Shown: positions 1 through 8,749 of the stretch, in pieces
Layout: each line of letters opens with the position of its first letter
How positions within the stretch are numbered: the stretch's first letter is position 1
NCBI GenBank assembly: GCA_951812895.1
Contig: OX638333.1
Coordinates: 4,010,001 to 4,074,000, forward strand
DNA: 64,000 nt
Direction of reading: 5' to 3'
Source of the DNA: an uncultured Roseovarius sp.
GTDB taxonomy: Bacteria; Pseudomonadota; Alphaproteobacteria; Rhodobacterales; Rhodobacteraceae
Position numbers and translations under genes: made by a program
The notes under the pieces: generated by a model
The model's database searches: none
What the model was told of the DNA's origin: nothing
What the model saw: the letters and a program-made list of their open reading frames with translations, nothing else

Positions 1-664
1 TGATCGCGTAAAAATCACACCCCAAATCGTCCAGATTAACCGGCATGTGCACCGCGGCCTGGCTGCCATCTACCAGTACAGGAACGCCCTGATCTCGCGC
101 GGCCTGACAAATTGATTTTACATCAACCTTAGTCCCTAACACATTAGAAAGGTGAGATATTGCTACCAACTTGGTCTTTGGACCGATGGCATCGATCACC
201 TTCTGCGCATCCAGTGCACCGCTGGCATCCGTATCAACCCATTTCAAAACCACACCCTGACGCTCGCGCAGGAAATGCCAGGGTACGATATTGGCATGGT
301 GCTCCATCACACTCAGAACAATCTCGTCGCCTGCCTTCATGCGCGGCATGGCCCAGCCATAGGCAACCATGTTGATGCCTTCGGTTGTGCCAGAATTCAG
401 AACGATCTGATCCTCATCCGCCACGCCCAGAAACTTCGCAATAATTCCCCGCACCGCCTCATACTTCTCGGTCGCGATGTTTGAGAGTGTGTGCAACCCA
501 CGATGTACATTGGCATATTCGTGGGAATAGGCATTGGTTATCGCATCAATCACCACCTGCGGCTTTTGCGCCGATGCGCCATTGTCCAGATAGACCAATG
601 GCTTGCCATTAATCTCCCGGCTCAGGATAGGAAAATCGGCTCTGATTTTGTTGATATCCAGCAT
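1..664 (-). CDS. sufS: Cysteine desulfurase SufS, N-terminal part (cut by window edge)
   Basis: PLP-dependent desulfurase that takes sulfur from cysteine for SufBCD cluster assembly in the cytosol. The protein starts MLDINKIRADFPIL, and about 221 residues are visible. They include the YLDNGASAQKP segment, the NSGTTEGIN cofactor loop and the VMEHHANIVPW stretch typical of group II desulfurases. The window ends just after LGCDFYAI, immediately before the expected GHKLYGP lysine loop, so the PLP lysine and the catalytic cysteine are not visible. It is the last visible gene of the suf operon, one base after the stop of the upstream membrane-protein gene. It is distinct from the second desulfurase at the head of the same operon. 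Confidence 0.93.
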   Translation of the reverse strand, partial: MLDINKIRADFPILSREINGKPLVYLDNGASAQKPQVVIDAITNAYSHEYANVHRGLHTLSNIATEKYEAVRGIIAKFLGVADEDQIVLNSGTTEGINMVAYGWAMPRMKAGDEIVLSVMEHHANIVPWHFLRERQGVVLKWVDTDASGALDAQKVIDAIGPKTKLVAISHLSNVLGTKVDVKSICQAARDQGVPVLVDGSQAAVHMPVNLDDLGCDFYAI

Positions 665-665
665 C

Positions 666-1268
666 TTAGGCCCTTCCAAACGCCAGACCGCCAAGAACGG
701 TCGACAAAATCATCGAAGCGATCAATGTGCCCATCAGCGCAGCGAACCAAATTCCCGCCGCATGTCCCGCACTCTCTACGCGGTGGGCCGCACCGACAAA
801 GGAGACAGAGGCCCATAACAACCAGACCACAAACACAAGCATGGCCAGCAGCGCCACAAACGGCAGAACCGCTGTTATCAGAAATATCACCATGAACAGC
901 ACGAATGACATGACCTGCCACAAAGCTGCGACAGCTAACACATCCGCAAACTCTCCCTGGCCACCAAACATCCGGCCAGCCCAAAGAATCGCGAAAACCC
1001 AGATGACGGCCTGCGCCCAATTCAGGACCGCGAAAAACAGTGGTGAGCTGTAAGCAGGTGACAGGGCCAGAAACTGCGCCATTTCATCCGACGGTATCGG
1101 CATTGCAAGAACACTGGCCGACAACATCAAAGACAACAACACTGCAACCAATGCCAGCGCGATCCACAGGCCCTGCACCGGCAGGTTCAGCGCCATTACC
1201 CGCTCTGCGCCTGCGCGCGGGTTGCGCAATGTCAGGCGGAAAATATCTGCTAGCAGCGCCGCATTCAT
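666..1268 (-). CDS. YIP1-family-like integral membrane protein
   Basis: A 200-residue, strongly hydrophobic protein with about five predicted membrane segments (roughly residues 30-55, 75-98, 105-130, 132-155 and 175-195). Length and segment layout fit bacterial Yip1-domain proteins; I infer the family from that pattern rather than from a diagnostic motif. Its start overlaps the stop of the upstream gene by four bases (ATGA), and its stop is one base before sufS, so it is translated within the suf operon. Its role there is unknown; a membrane anchor or an unrelated passenger are both possible. Confidence 0.7.
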   Translation of the reverse strand: MNAALLADIFRLTLRNPRAGAERVMALNLPVQGLWIALALVAVLLSLMLSASVLAMPIPSDEMAQFLALSPAYSSPLFFAVLNWAQAVIWVFAILWAGRMFGGQGEFADVLAVAALWQVMSFVLFMVIFLITAVLPFVALLAMLVFVVWLLWASVSFVGAAHRVESAGHAAGIWFAALMGTLIASMILSTVLGGLAFGRA

Positions 1269-1750
1269 GTCATGCCCTTTCCTGCCTCACGCAGATTGGA
1301 TATCCAGAACCACAGGAATATAACGCACCATATCGCACCAACCAGCGTCATCGCCGGCCCCTGCCCGATAAACCCTGCAACCATGCCCCACAACAGCAAT
1401 AGCGGGCTGGCCGCCAACAGCGCCCAGAACAACGCCAAACGAGAGCCATAGCCGCTGATCTTTCGGCCAAACGCACGACAGATCAAAAACACAACAAACG
1501 CAAGAGCATAGAACAATAGCGGCGCGATGAAGACCAGACCTAACAATGCGCCGCCCAGCAGTGGGTTCAGCTCCTGCCCGGTAATGTGCGCCTCTCGCGC
1601 TAATCGTGGCCACTGACCAATGAAAGTCACGGCACAGGCGGCCATCAAGATGGCCAGCGCCCGCCCTTCATGCTCGCCCAGCTCCAGCAAACGCCGCATG
1701 ACTTTGCCCGGGCCCTTGTAACTGGCCACAATATCGCGCGTCACGGGCAT
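1265..1750 (-). CDS. YIP1-family-like integral membrane protein, second copy
   Basis: A protein of about 161 residues starting MPVTRDIVASYKGP. I chose this ATG because it shares one base with the sufD stop codon (TAATG), a usual sign of coupled translation; the reading frame stays open eight codons further upstream inside sufD. There are about four hydrophobic segments (around residues 35-55, 70-100, 110-130 and 133-150). It resembles the next gene in size class and topology, so the two may form a heteromeric membrane unit or be an old duplication. The function is not known from the sequence. Confidence 0.68.
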   Translation of the reverse strand: MPVTRDIVASYKGPGKVMRRLLELGEHEGRALAILMAACAVTFIGQWPRLAREAHITGQELNPLLGGALLGLVFIAPLLFYALAFVVFLICRAFGRKISGYGSRLALFWALLAASPLLLLWGMVAGFIGQGPAMTLVGAIWCVIFLWFWISNLREAGKGMT

Positions 1751-3033
1751 TAGCCGCGCCGACGCTCCAACCAACCTTCCAGCAGGTCCACGATTTCTTG
1801 TCTCAGCGTTTCTTCTTCGATCTCTTCAACGGCTTCCGCTAAAAACGCCAGCGTCAACAGATCGGTGGCAATCGCACTCGGCACACCGCGCGCGCGCAGA
1901 TAAAACAGCGCATCCTCATCAATGGCACCACTTGTGGACCCATGCGAACACGCCACATCGTCGGCGTAAATCTCCAGTTCCGGCTTCGCCAGAAACTCAC
2001 TGTCACCGTCCAGCAGCAAGGATTGGCTGATCTGATAGCCGTCGGTCTTCTGCGCACCCGCTTTTACAAGGATTTTGCCCTGAAAAACGCCTTTGGCGCC
2101 ATTGCGCAGAACCTTTTTGAACACCTGACGGCTTTCACAGTTCACCGCATCATGGGTAACAAACACCGTGTCGTCATGATGAAAATCACCGTCTCCGACA
2201 CAGGCTCCGGCGACATGGGCCACGCTCTCATCCCCGGTCAGCTCGATCACGCATTCATTGCGGGTAAGCACTCCGTTGGCGGTCAGAGTAAAGGATTTGA
2301 ACGTGCTCTTTTCACCCAATCGGGCAAAAATATGCGTCACAGCGCGGCGCTCATGATCCCGGCCCTGGGCACACACATGGTGGAACCCCGCACCATCTGC
2401 CACGTCTACTTCCATTACCTTGTTGAACCGCGCCGCCGCTGGGCCGTTTTCAAGGATGGTCACGTCAGCCCCGGAATCCAGTTTTACAACGTGGTGCAGG
2501 ATTGCATCGGAACTCTCTGATTTATGGTTATAAATCAGGTTTATTGGCTTGCTCGCCTCTGCCGTGACATGGATCAGAACGCCATCAGGGGCAAGCGCCG
2601 TGTTCAACGCTGCCAACGGTCGCTCTACCGGGTCCTGCCCACGCTCTTCCAGCACACCATACAGCTCTTTCGCCCAATGGATATCGGCTTGTGCTGCTGT
2701 TTCCAACCGGTCGATCCGCACCCCCTCCAGGCTAAGATCATCGCTGGCATCAGGGTCAAAAACCCCATCGACAAACACGATTTTAAGCCGCTCAACAGCG
2801 TTGAATAAATCCGGCTCTCCGGATTCGAAAACAGCGGCCTGCGGCACCGCTTCAGAGGTCAGCGTATCAGGGCGCGTGTATTTCCAGTATTCGTCGCGCC
2901 GCGATGGCAATCCCATCGATTGCACCCGCGACAGCGCCTTTTGCCGTGCATCTCGCGCCCATCCCGCCCCTTCGGGCAAAACAGCGGCACTCAGCCGGTC
3001 AACCGGGTTTGATTTCGCCTCAGCAACGGGCAT
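1750..3033 (-). CDS. sufD: Fe-S cluster assembly protein SufD
   Basis: Scaffold partner of SufB in the SufBC2D complex that builds iron-sulfur clusters in the cytosol. The protein has 427 residues, usual for the family, with a variable N-terminal helical part and a beta-helix SufBD core from about residue 170 to 390. A conserved CSHGST segment at about residues 362-367 holds the histidine that corresponds to the SufD histidine needed for cluster building in E. coli. The ATG overlaps the sufC stop by one base (TGATG), so SufC and SufD are translationally coupled. The gene sits in the usual order sufB, sufC, sufD, sufS, with extra genes between sufB and sufC. Confidence 0.95.
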   Translation of the reverse strand: MPVAEAKSNPVDRLSAAVLPEGAGWARDARQKALSRVQSMGLPSRRDEYWKYTRPDTLTSEAVPQAAVFESGEPDLFNAVERLKIVFVDGVFDPDASDDLSLEGVRIDRLETAAQADIHWAKELYGVLEERGQDPVERPLAALNTALAPDGVLIHVTAEASKPINLIYNHKSESSDAILHHVVKLDSGADVTILENGPAAARFNKVMEVDVADGAGFHHVCAQGRDHERRAVTHIFARLGEKSTFKSFTLTANGVLTRNECVIELTGDESVAHVAGACVGDGDFHHDDTVFVTHDAVNCESRQVFKKVLRNGAKGVFQGKILVKAGAQKTDGYQISQSLLLDGDSEFLAKPELEIYADDVACSHGSTSGAIDEDALFYLRARGVPSAIATDLLTLAFLAEAVEEIEEETLRQEIVDLLEGWLERRRG

Positions 3034-3788
3034 CAGGCCACCTCCGCAAGGATATCAGTGTATCCATTGTGCTCAACTTCCAGTGCCAGCTCCGGCCCAC
3101 CGGTTTTTACAATCCGACCATCGGCCATGATATGCACCACGTCGGGTTTGATATGGTCCAACAGGCGTTGATAGTGGGTGATCACCAGAAACCCGCGGCC
3201 TTCGCTACGCAGCGCATTCACGCCCTGCGCCACCAGTTTCATCGCGTCCACATCAAGCCCTGAATCTGTCTCATCCAGAATGCACATCTTGGGTTCAAGC
3301 ACGGCCATCTGCAGGATTTCGTTGCGTTTCTTCTCACCGCCCGAAAACCCAACATTGACAGGCCGCTTCAGCATATCCGCGTCAATCTTCAGCGTTTTCG
3401 CCTTTTCCCGCACCATTTTCAGGAAATCAGTCGCGCTCATCTCGGGCTCGCCCCGCGCTTTGAGCTGTGCGTTCATCGCGGTACGCAGAAACGTCATGTT
3501 GCCCACGCCGGGAATTTCCACCGGATACTGAAACGCCAGGAACAGGCCCGCCGCGGCACGTTCTTCGGGCTCCATCTCAAGGATGTCTTCGCCCTCCAGT
3601 GACGCACTACCGCTTATCACTTCATAGCCGTCCTTACCGGACAGCACATAAGAAAGCGTCGATTTACCGGATCCGTTCGGCCCCATGATTGCATGCACCT
3701 TGCCCGCTTCTACAGACAGATTCACGCCTTTCAGAATTGTCTTGTCTTCTTCTTCAAGATCAACGTGCAAGTTTTTGATTTCCAGCAT
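3033..3788 (-). CDS. sufC: Fe-S cluster assembly ATPase SufC
   Basis: ABC-type ATPase that drives conformational change in SufBC2D; soluble, and not a transporter. The protein has 251 residues. The Walker A motif GPNGSGKST lies at residues 36-44, the signature GFSGGEKKRNE is the SufC form, and Walker B with CILDETDSGLD follows. It lies directly upstream of sufD with a one-base overlap. The upstream neighbour (methyltransferase-like) ends 33 bases before its start. Confidence 0.96.
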   Translation of the reverse strand: MLEIKNLHVDLEEEDKTILKGVNLSVEAGKVHAIMGPNGSGKSTLSYVLSGKDGYEVISGSASLEGEDILEMEPEERAAAGLFLAFQYPVEIPGVGNMTFLRTAMNAQLKARGEPEMSATDFLKMVREKAKTLKIDADMLKRPVNVGFSGGEKKRNEILQMAVLEPKMCILDETDSGLDVDAMKLVAQGVNALRSEGRGFLVITHYQRLLDHIKPDVVHIMADGRIVKTGGPELALEVEHNGYTDILAEVA

Positions 3789-3821
3789 TTTTCTTCCTTA
3801 CGGTTACTTTCTGTCCGCGCC

Positions 3822-4424
3822 TCAGGGGCGGGTCATCATCTCTATTATCGTCAACAGCCTGTCCGCCGGGACCGGCTGTGGTGTCACTTCAAAACGCGCC
3901 ATTCGCCCGATCAGCTCGGGTTGGCCCAAAAATTCTTCGATCGTGTGGTACTGTTTGCGCCGCTTGTAATCATCGACAAACAGGGTCACGTCCCGCGTGG
4001 TCCGAAATGCAGTGGCCATGGCGCATCCGGGCCGAAAACGGCCATCTACCAACACCACATCGGGCTGCACAAATTCCGCAAGTTCCCAAACTTTCAGCGG
4101 ATATTGCGCAAACCGCCGCCATTCGGCGTCATCCTTGGGGTGCCCCCATTCCCGCGTGGGGCCGATATCGGACCAGATGATATCAACCTCACTGCCAGTA
4201 ACCGGCGGCGACTGATCGAACCAGCCACGCATCATCATTGCCCAGTCCCGGTCGCTTTCGACCGAAAACACCCGCTTTCCCGGCATCTCACCGGCCATCA
4301 CAGTGGACCCGCCGCTGCCATACTCAAGGATCACAGCCACCGCGCCATAGGCCTCGCGCAATGCCTCGGCCTCTGCTTCCGGCAATGTCAGCTCTGGCCG
4401 GGATATGATCGCCGTGTCGGTCAC
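3822..4424 (-). CDS. Class I SAM-methyltransferase-like protein in the suf operon
   Basis: A 200-residue protein starting at a GTG that overlaps the upstream stop by four bases (GTGA). The segment LEYGSGGSTV near residues 33-42 looks like the glycine-rich motif I of Rossmann methyltransferases. VLVDGRFRPGCA near residues 125-136 fits the later acidic strand, and an FVDDY motif follows. No substrate can be read from the sequence. It sits between sufB and sufC among small unknown genes, so a role tied to iron-sulfur assembly is possible but unproven. Similar genes occur at this place in other Rhodobacterales as far as I recall. Confidence 0.6.
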   Translation of the reverse strand: MTDTAIISRPELTLPEAEAEALREAYGAVAVILEYGSGGSTVMAGEMPGKRVFSVESDRDWAMMMRGWFDQSPPVTGSEVDIIWSDIGPTREWGHPKDDAEWRRFAQYPLKVWELAEFVQPDVVLVDGRFRPGCAMATAFRTTRDVTLFVDDYKRRKQYHTIEEFLGQPELIGRMARFEVTPQPVPADRLLTIIEMMTRP

Positions 4425-4741
4425 TTTCGCGCCTCACCATTGCGCAAATCGCTCAATTTCTGTTCGGTATCCGCCACTTGAATGGCGCGGCGTTCCACCA
4501 GCTCCTGCGCTTGTCTGTCCAGCGCCCGTCGGCTCAGACGACGATACACAGCCGCGCCAGTAAACAACCCAACGGCAGCCCCAACCACAAAGCCGGACGG
4601 GCCGTTCGTTATCTCGCTCACCGCCAACCCGCTCACCAGTGCGGCAATCGACCCGGTCAACCCGGCAAACCGGCTCGGGTCCGCATGGCCCGGATAATCC
4701 AGCCGCGTCAGCAGATATTCCTCTGTGGCGTTACCGCTCAT
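4421..4741 (-). CDS. Small unknown protein with hydrophobic hairpin and C-terminal coil
   Basis: A 106-residue protein. Residues about 25-65 contain two weakly hydrophobic, glycine/alanine-rich stretches that could form a membrane hairpin. From about residue 70 to the end the sequence is rich in R, E, Q and A and should form a charged helix or coiled coil. Its stop overlaps the start of the methyltransferase-like gene, so it is part of the suf operon. No family recognised. Confidence 0.6.
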   Translation of the reverse strand: MSGNATEEYLLTRLDYPGHADPSRFAGLTGSIAALVSGLAVSEITNGPSGFVVGAAVGLFTGAAVYRRLSRRALDRQAQELVERRAIQVADTEQKLSDLRNGEARK

Positions 4742-4750
4742 GCCTGATCC

Positions 4751-5065
4751 CTACTTTAGCGTAACCGCTGTACCGCTGGCCGAAACCATCAGCATAGATT
4801 GACCAACGACTTCGTAATCCAGATCAACCCCAACAACAGCTTCCGCGCCCAATGCAGCAGCACGCTCTTCCAGTTCACGCAGTGCAGTGTCCCGTGCGTC
4901 CTGCAGCTTGCTCTCGTATGCGCCCGAGCGCCCGCCAACGATATCAGTGACGGCGGCAAAAACATCCCGCACCACATTGGCGCCCATAATCGCCTCGCCT
5001 ACGACAATGCCTTTGTAGTCCGCGATAGAGCGGCCTTCGATGGAGGGGGTGGTTGTAATGATCAT
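4751..5065 (-). CDS. YbjQ/UPF0145 family heavy-metal-binding-domain protein
   Basis: A 104-residue protein. The family pattern is clear: an opening [11 protein letters not shown] strand, the motif [19 protein letters not shown], a central helix with many R, E and A (about residues 48-72), then [11 protein letters not shown] and a final AVTLK strand. Proteins of this family form pentameric rings and are loosely annotated as heavy-metal-binding, but their role is not settled. The gene lies ten bases upstream of the next operon gene. Presence in the suf operon may hint at a link with metal handling (inference). Confidence 0.82.
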   Translation of the reverse strand: MIITTTPSIEGRSIADYKGIVVGEAIMGANVVRDVFAAVTDIVGGRSGAYESKLQDARDTALRELEERAAALGAEAVVGVDLDYEVVGQSMLMVSASGTAVTLK

Positions 5066-5100
5066 ATTCTATTTCTCCAGGGCACTCACTGCGCCAACAT

Positions 5101-5409
5101 TTACCAACGGAACCAAAACCAAACAAAACGGGCATACAAATAAAGTATCACAGCTGCAAAGATCGCTGTCGTCAGCGTACCTATTACACCTGCGATCTGA
5201 TAGCTGGCCAGCAATAGAACTATCGCAAAAGCGAAAATAAACGGCCCTGTCCATTTGATGAATTGCCTCAACAGATAGTGGCGAATACCTCGCGCGGCAT
5301 GTCGCTCAAAAGCAGCAACCTCCTCGTTTGCAGTGCGATCTGGAGTTGGCTTCGTAGTCTTGTACCCCCAAAGCAATCCCATCGCTGTCAAAAAACTAAA
5401 ATCGCTCAT
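5101..5409 (-). CDS. Small membrane protein of unknown function
   Basis: A 102-residue protein if the ATG of MSDFSFLTAMGLL is used; an in-frame ATG ten codons earlier is possible but lies nearer sufB. There is a short hydrophobic start, a polar, basic middle (FERHAARGIRHYLLRQ), then two membrane segments at about residues 55-75 and 78-97 ending in an aromatic tail. It directly follows sufB in the operon. No family recognised. Confidence 0.55.
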   Translation of the reverse strand: MSDFSFLTAMGLLWGYKTTKPTPDRTANEEVAAFERHAARGIRHYLLRQFIKWTGPFIFAFAIVLLLASYQIAGVIGTLTTAIFAAVILYLYARFVWFWFRW

Positions 5410-5450
5410 TAGAACGCCTCGGTAAGCGATTGAGAACATACCGCCATACC

Positions 5451-6974
5451 TTACCCGACCGACCCTTCAAGAGAAATCGCCACCAATTGCTGCGCCTCCA
5501 TGGCAAATTCCATCGGCAACGCCTGCAACACATCCTTGCAAAACCCGTTCACAACCAGCGCCACCGCCTCTTCCTCGTCCATCCCGCGTTGGCGGCAATA
5601 GAACAGCTGATCATCATCCACCTTGGAGGTTGTCGCCTCATGCTCCACCCGGGATGAATTGTTCTTCACCTCGATATAGGGCACCGTATGCGCCCCGCAT
5701 TTGTCGCCGATCAACAGGCTGTCACACTGCGTATAGTTCCGCGATTCCTTGGCTTTGGGGTGCATCGACACAAGGCCACGATAGGTGTTCTGCGCCTTGC
5801 CAGCGCTGATCCCTTTGGACACGATCCGTGACCGGGTGTTTTTACCCAGATGGATCATCTTGGTCCCGGTATCGGCCTGCTGCATGTTGTTGGTGATCGC
5901 GATGGAATAAAATTCGCCCTGGCTTTCCGCACCACGCAGCACGCAAGACGGGTATTTCCACGTCACCGCAGACCCGGTTTCCACCTGCGTCCACATCACC
6001 TTGGCCCGGTCGCCCCGGCAATCGGCGCGTTTGGTCACAAAGTTATAGATCCCGCCCTTGCCGTTCTCATCCCCGGGATACCAGTTCTGAACGGTAGAAT
6101 ACTTTACTTCGGCATCTTCCTCGATGACAATTTCCACCACCGCAGCATGGAGCTGTGACGTATCCCGCTGCGGCGCAGTACAGCCTTCCAGATAGGACAC
6201 ATAGGATCCCTTATCAGCGATGATCAGCGTCCGCTCAAACTGGCCGGTATTCTCGGCATTGATCCGGAAGTAGGTCGACAATTCCATCGGACAACGCACA
6301 CCCGGCGGCACATAAACAAATGATCCATCGGAAAAGACCGCCGAATTCAGCGTCGCATAGAAATTGTCACTCACCGGCACGACCGATCCGAGGTATTTCT
6401 TCACCAGTTCCGGGTGCTCGCGAATGGCCTCGGAAATCGAACAGAAAATAACGCCGGCCTTTTTCAGCTCGGCCTGAAAAGTTGTGCCCACAGACACAGA
6501 GTCAAACACCGCATCAACGGCCACCTTGCGACCTTCGGCAGGGGCGTTTTCAGCACCCTCAACTCCGGCCAGTATCATCTGTTCTTTCAGCGGAATACCC
6601 AGCTTTTCATAGGTCGCCAACAGCTTGGGATCGACCTCATCCAGCGACTTAGGTTTTACTTCCATACTCTTGGGGCGGGCATAGTAATACTGATCCTGAA
6701 AATCGATCTCAGGATAGTCCACCATCGCCCAGTCGGGCTCTTCCAGCTTTTGCCAGCGTGCAAACGCCTCCAGCCGCCATTCGGTCATCCATTCCGGCTC
6801 GCCGTTCTTGTCCGAAATCAGCCGCACAATGTCCGTTGTCAGACCTTTGGGTGCATATTCCGTCTCAATCTCGGTTTCCCAGCCGTATTTATAGGCACCA
6901 CCAACCTCGCGCACGGCATCTACCGTTTCCTGATCAACGCCATCTTTGACCTGGGTATCATCCAGAACCGCCAT
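5451..6974 (-). CDS. sufB: Fe-S cluster assembly protein SufB
   Basis: Scaffold subunit on which clusters are assembled in SufBC2D. The protein has 507 residues, with the N-terminal domain followed by a long beta-helix. The conserved [13 protein letters not shown] segment places the key sulfur-accepting cysteine at about residue 426, and EHEATTSK follows about 20 residues later. The [16 protein letters not shown] helix near the C terminus is typical. The gene begins 16 bases after the stop of the desulfurase gene. It is separated from sufC by four small genes, unlike the compact sufBCDS order of many bacteria. Confidence 0.97.
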   Translation of the reverse strand: MAVLDDTQVKDGVDQETVDAVREVGGAYKYGWETEIETEYAPKGLTTDIVRLISDKNGEPEWMTEWRLEAFARWQKLEEPDWAMVDYPEIDFQDQYYYARPKSMEVKPKSLDEVDPKLLATYEKLGIPLKEQMILAGVEGAENAPAEGRKVAVDAVFDSVSVGTTFQAELKKAGVIFCSISEAIREHPELVKKYLGSVVPVSDNFYATLNSAVFSDGSFVYVPPGVRCPMELSTYFRINAENTGQFERTLIIADKGSYVSYLEGCTAPQRDTSQLHAAVVEIVIEEDAEVKYSTVQNWYPGDENGKGGIYNFVTKRADCRGDRAKVMWTQVETGSAVTWKYPSCVLRGAESQGEFYSIAITNNMQQADTGTKMIHLGKNTRSRIVSKGISAGKAQNTYRGLVSMHPKAKESRNYTQCDSLLIGDKCGAHTVPYIEVKNNSSRVEHEATTSKVDDDQLFYCRQRGMDEEEAVALVVNGFCKDVLQALPMEFAMEAQQLVAISLEGSVG

Positions 6975-6990
6975 GCCAGTCTCCTTTACC

Positions 6991-8004
6991 TCACGCCGCC
7001 CGGGCGCGGAATTTCTCGTGGTGCTTCAGCCAACACTCGGCAAAGCGCAATACATCGTCTTCTGTCGTCTCAGGGCCAAGCGATACGCGCACGGCACAGG
7101 CCGCCTCAACCGTATCAAACCCCATCGCCCCCAGCACTCGGCTGGTTTTGACCTTTCCGCTGGAACAGGCCGATCCAGCAGAAATCGCAAATCCGGCCAA
7201 ATCCATCGCCATAACCTGCGTTTCGCCCTTCCATCCGGGAGTGATAAAACAAGAGGTGTTGGGCAGACGCCTTTCAGATTTCCCGACAAAAATAGTCTCT
7301 TTTGCAGATTCCTCAATAGCTGATTCTAGAATGTTTCTAAAAACTTCCACCTGCTGCCATTTCTTGTCAGAAGCATCCTTCATAGCCGCTTCAACTGCGG
7401 CTCCAAAGCCGCTGATTCCGATTAAGTTTTCCGTTCCGGACCGGCGCCCCATCTCCTGACCGCCTCCGACGGCAAGCGATGGCATATCCAGCCCCTGCCG
7501 CAGAATCAGCGCTCCAACTCCCTTAGGCCCACCCAGTTTATGGGCCGAAAGAATGGCCATGTCCGCGCCGCTCCAGGCAAAAGAAAACGGAATGCGCCCA
7601 ACGGCCTGCGTGACATCCAACAGCAACAACCCGTCTTCACGCTCCGGAATGTCTGCAATCACTCCGGTTTCCGAATTGGCCAGACCCATGGCAGTGATCG
7701 CATATCCGGCCCCTGCATAAGACCAAAGCGCATCATGCGCGGTGTCCTGAACCCGAACCTCCTGCCCAGTCAGAACCCGTGCAGCTTCGGTCGCGCCAGA
7801 AGTAAAGATCACCTCCTGTGGTTTACACCCCACAGCCGCTGCCACCTGCCCGCGCGCGCGCTCAATCAGGCCCTTCGCCGCCCGACCCTCTGCATGCACG
7901 CTCGATGGATTGCCCACGACCTCCATCGCCGCAATCATCGCCTCCCGCGCCTCCGGGCGCAGCGGTGCTGTGGCGTTGTAGTCCAGGTAGACTCGCTCAA
8001 CCAT
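6991..8004 (-). CDS. Cysteine desulfurase, NifS/IscS-like, short form
   Basis: PLP enzyme releasing sulfur from cysteine. It starts [19 protein letters not shown]. The PLP lysine lies in [11 protein letters not shown] (K156), and a flexible loop [11 protein letters not shown] carries the likely catalytic cysteine (C280). At 337 residues it is shorter than the usual 380-400 residues of IscS/NifS. It sits between iscR and sufB, so the operon encodes two different desulfurases, this group I type and SufS at the far end. It could be the main sulfur donor or could serve another pathway such as tRNA thiolation. Confidence 0.9.
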   Translation of the reverse strand: MVERVYLDYNATAPLRPEAREAMIAAMEVVGNPSSVHAEGRAAKGLIERARGQVAAAVGCKPQEVIFTSGATEAARVLTGQEVRVQDTAHDALWSYAGAGYAITAMGLANSETGVIADIPEREDGLLLLDVTQAVGRIPFSFAWSGADMAILSAHKLGGPKGVGALILRQGLDMPSLAVGGGQEMGRRSGTENLIGISGFGAAVEAAMKDASDKKWQQVEVFRNILESAIEESAKETIFVGKSERRLPNTSCFITPGWKGETQVMAMDLAGFAISAGSACSSGKVKTSRVLGAMGFDTVEAACAVRVSLGPETTEDDVLRFAECWLKHHEKFRARAA

Positions 8005-8126
8005 TTACAAACACCTGCTTTCAGTGTTCGAAAAATACTCCCGCCGAAGGCAGGCATCCGTGTCGCAGCAGCGGATGTCCCCTGGCGACGCCAAAGGCGG
8101 CGCAAAACCTCTTGAACCGCTCGACA

Positions 8127-8588
8127 TCACTCTTCATCCACCACATCAAACAGGTTCGGCACCGCCGGACAGGGCGCCAGCGAATTCTCGACCACATCGC
8201 TCAGCCGGGTCTGATGCAGATACACATAGACATGCGCGCTCAGCCCCTCCCATAACCGGTTGGTCATCGATTGCGCTTTTGACCCGCTTGCCGCCCCAGA
8301 GGCGCCCGCCCCTTTGTGCAACGCATCCACCGTTTCATCCACCGCTTCCAGCACATCACAGATCCGAACCTCGGATGTCGCCCGTGCCAGCCGATACCCG
8401 CCACCGGGTCCGCGCACCGATTCCACCAGTCCAGCGCGCCGCAGCTTTACAAAAAGCTGCTCCAGATAAGGCAGAGAGATGTCCTGGCGTTTCGAAATAT
8501 CCCCAAGCGTAACCAGCTCACCCTGCTCCTGAAGTGCAATATCGGTGAGGGCAACCATTGCATATCGGCCCTTGGTGCTCAGTTTCAT
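8127..8588 (-). CDS. iscR: Rrf2-family regulator IscR, without the usual cluster ligands
   Basis: Transcriptional regulator of iron-sulfur genes; it heads the suf operon. The 153 residues start MKLSTKGRYAMVALTDIA, the hallmark Rrf2 N terminus, and a winged helix occupies about residues 1-75 with SLPYLEQLFVKLRRAGLVESVRGPGGGY. E. coli IscR binds [2Fe-2S] with three cysteines and a histidine in the loop before the last helix. Here that loop is rich in A, G, S and K and has none of them. Only two cysteines remain: one in RICDV and one in APCPAV near the C terminus. This agrees with reports that Rhodobacter IscR uses an unusual ligand set. Confidence 0.93.
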   Translation of the reverse strand: MKLSTKGRYAMVALTDIALQEQGELVTLGDISKRQDISLPYLEQLFVKLRRAGLVESVRGPGGGYRLARATSEVRICDVLEAVDETVDALHKGAGASGAASGSKAQSMTNRLWEGLSAHVYVYLHQTRLSDVVENSLAPCPAVPNLFDVVDEE

Positions 8589-8670
8589 GCATTCATCCTC
8601 CGCGAATAGATTGACCTCGCACCGCGCAAGGCTTATCCCGCTTCAAAGCCATTCCCGCCCCGGCTGGAGT

Positions 8671-8707
8671 TTAGAATAGTTCTAAGGTGCTTGAGTGAAT
8701 TCGTCAA
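8671..8707 (-). promoter_or_regulatory. Candidate iscR promoter overlapped by an operator palindrome
   Basis: On the minus strand TTGACG (8707-8702) and TAGAAC (8684-8679) stand 17 bases apart as a plausible -35/-10 pair for the iscR-suf operon. A perfect 6-3-6 palindrome, TTAGAA-TAG-TTCTAA (8671-8685), covers the -10 element. A repressor bound there would block transcription, which fits autoregulation by IscR. The site also lies upstream of the divergent hydrolase gene. The promoter call is by eye. Confidence 0.55.
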
Positions 8708-8749
8708 GAATTCCACTACGCGCACCCGATCAAAAGGACAAGGGACCAT

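Noticed and set aside
1942-2520. Plus-strand open frame inside sufD
   Set aside because: Antisense shadow of a well-supported gene.
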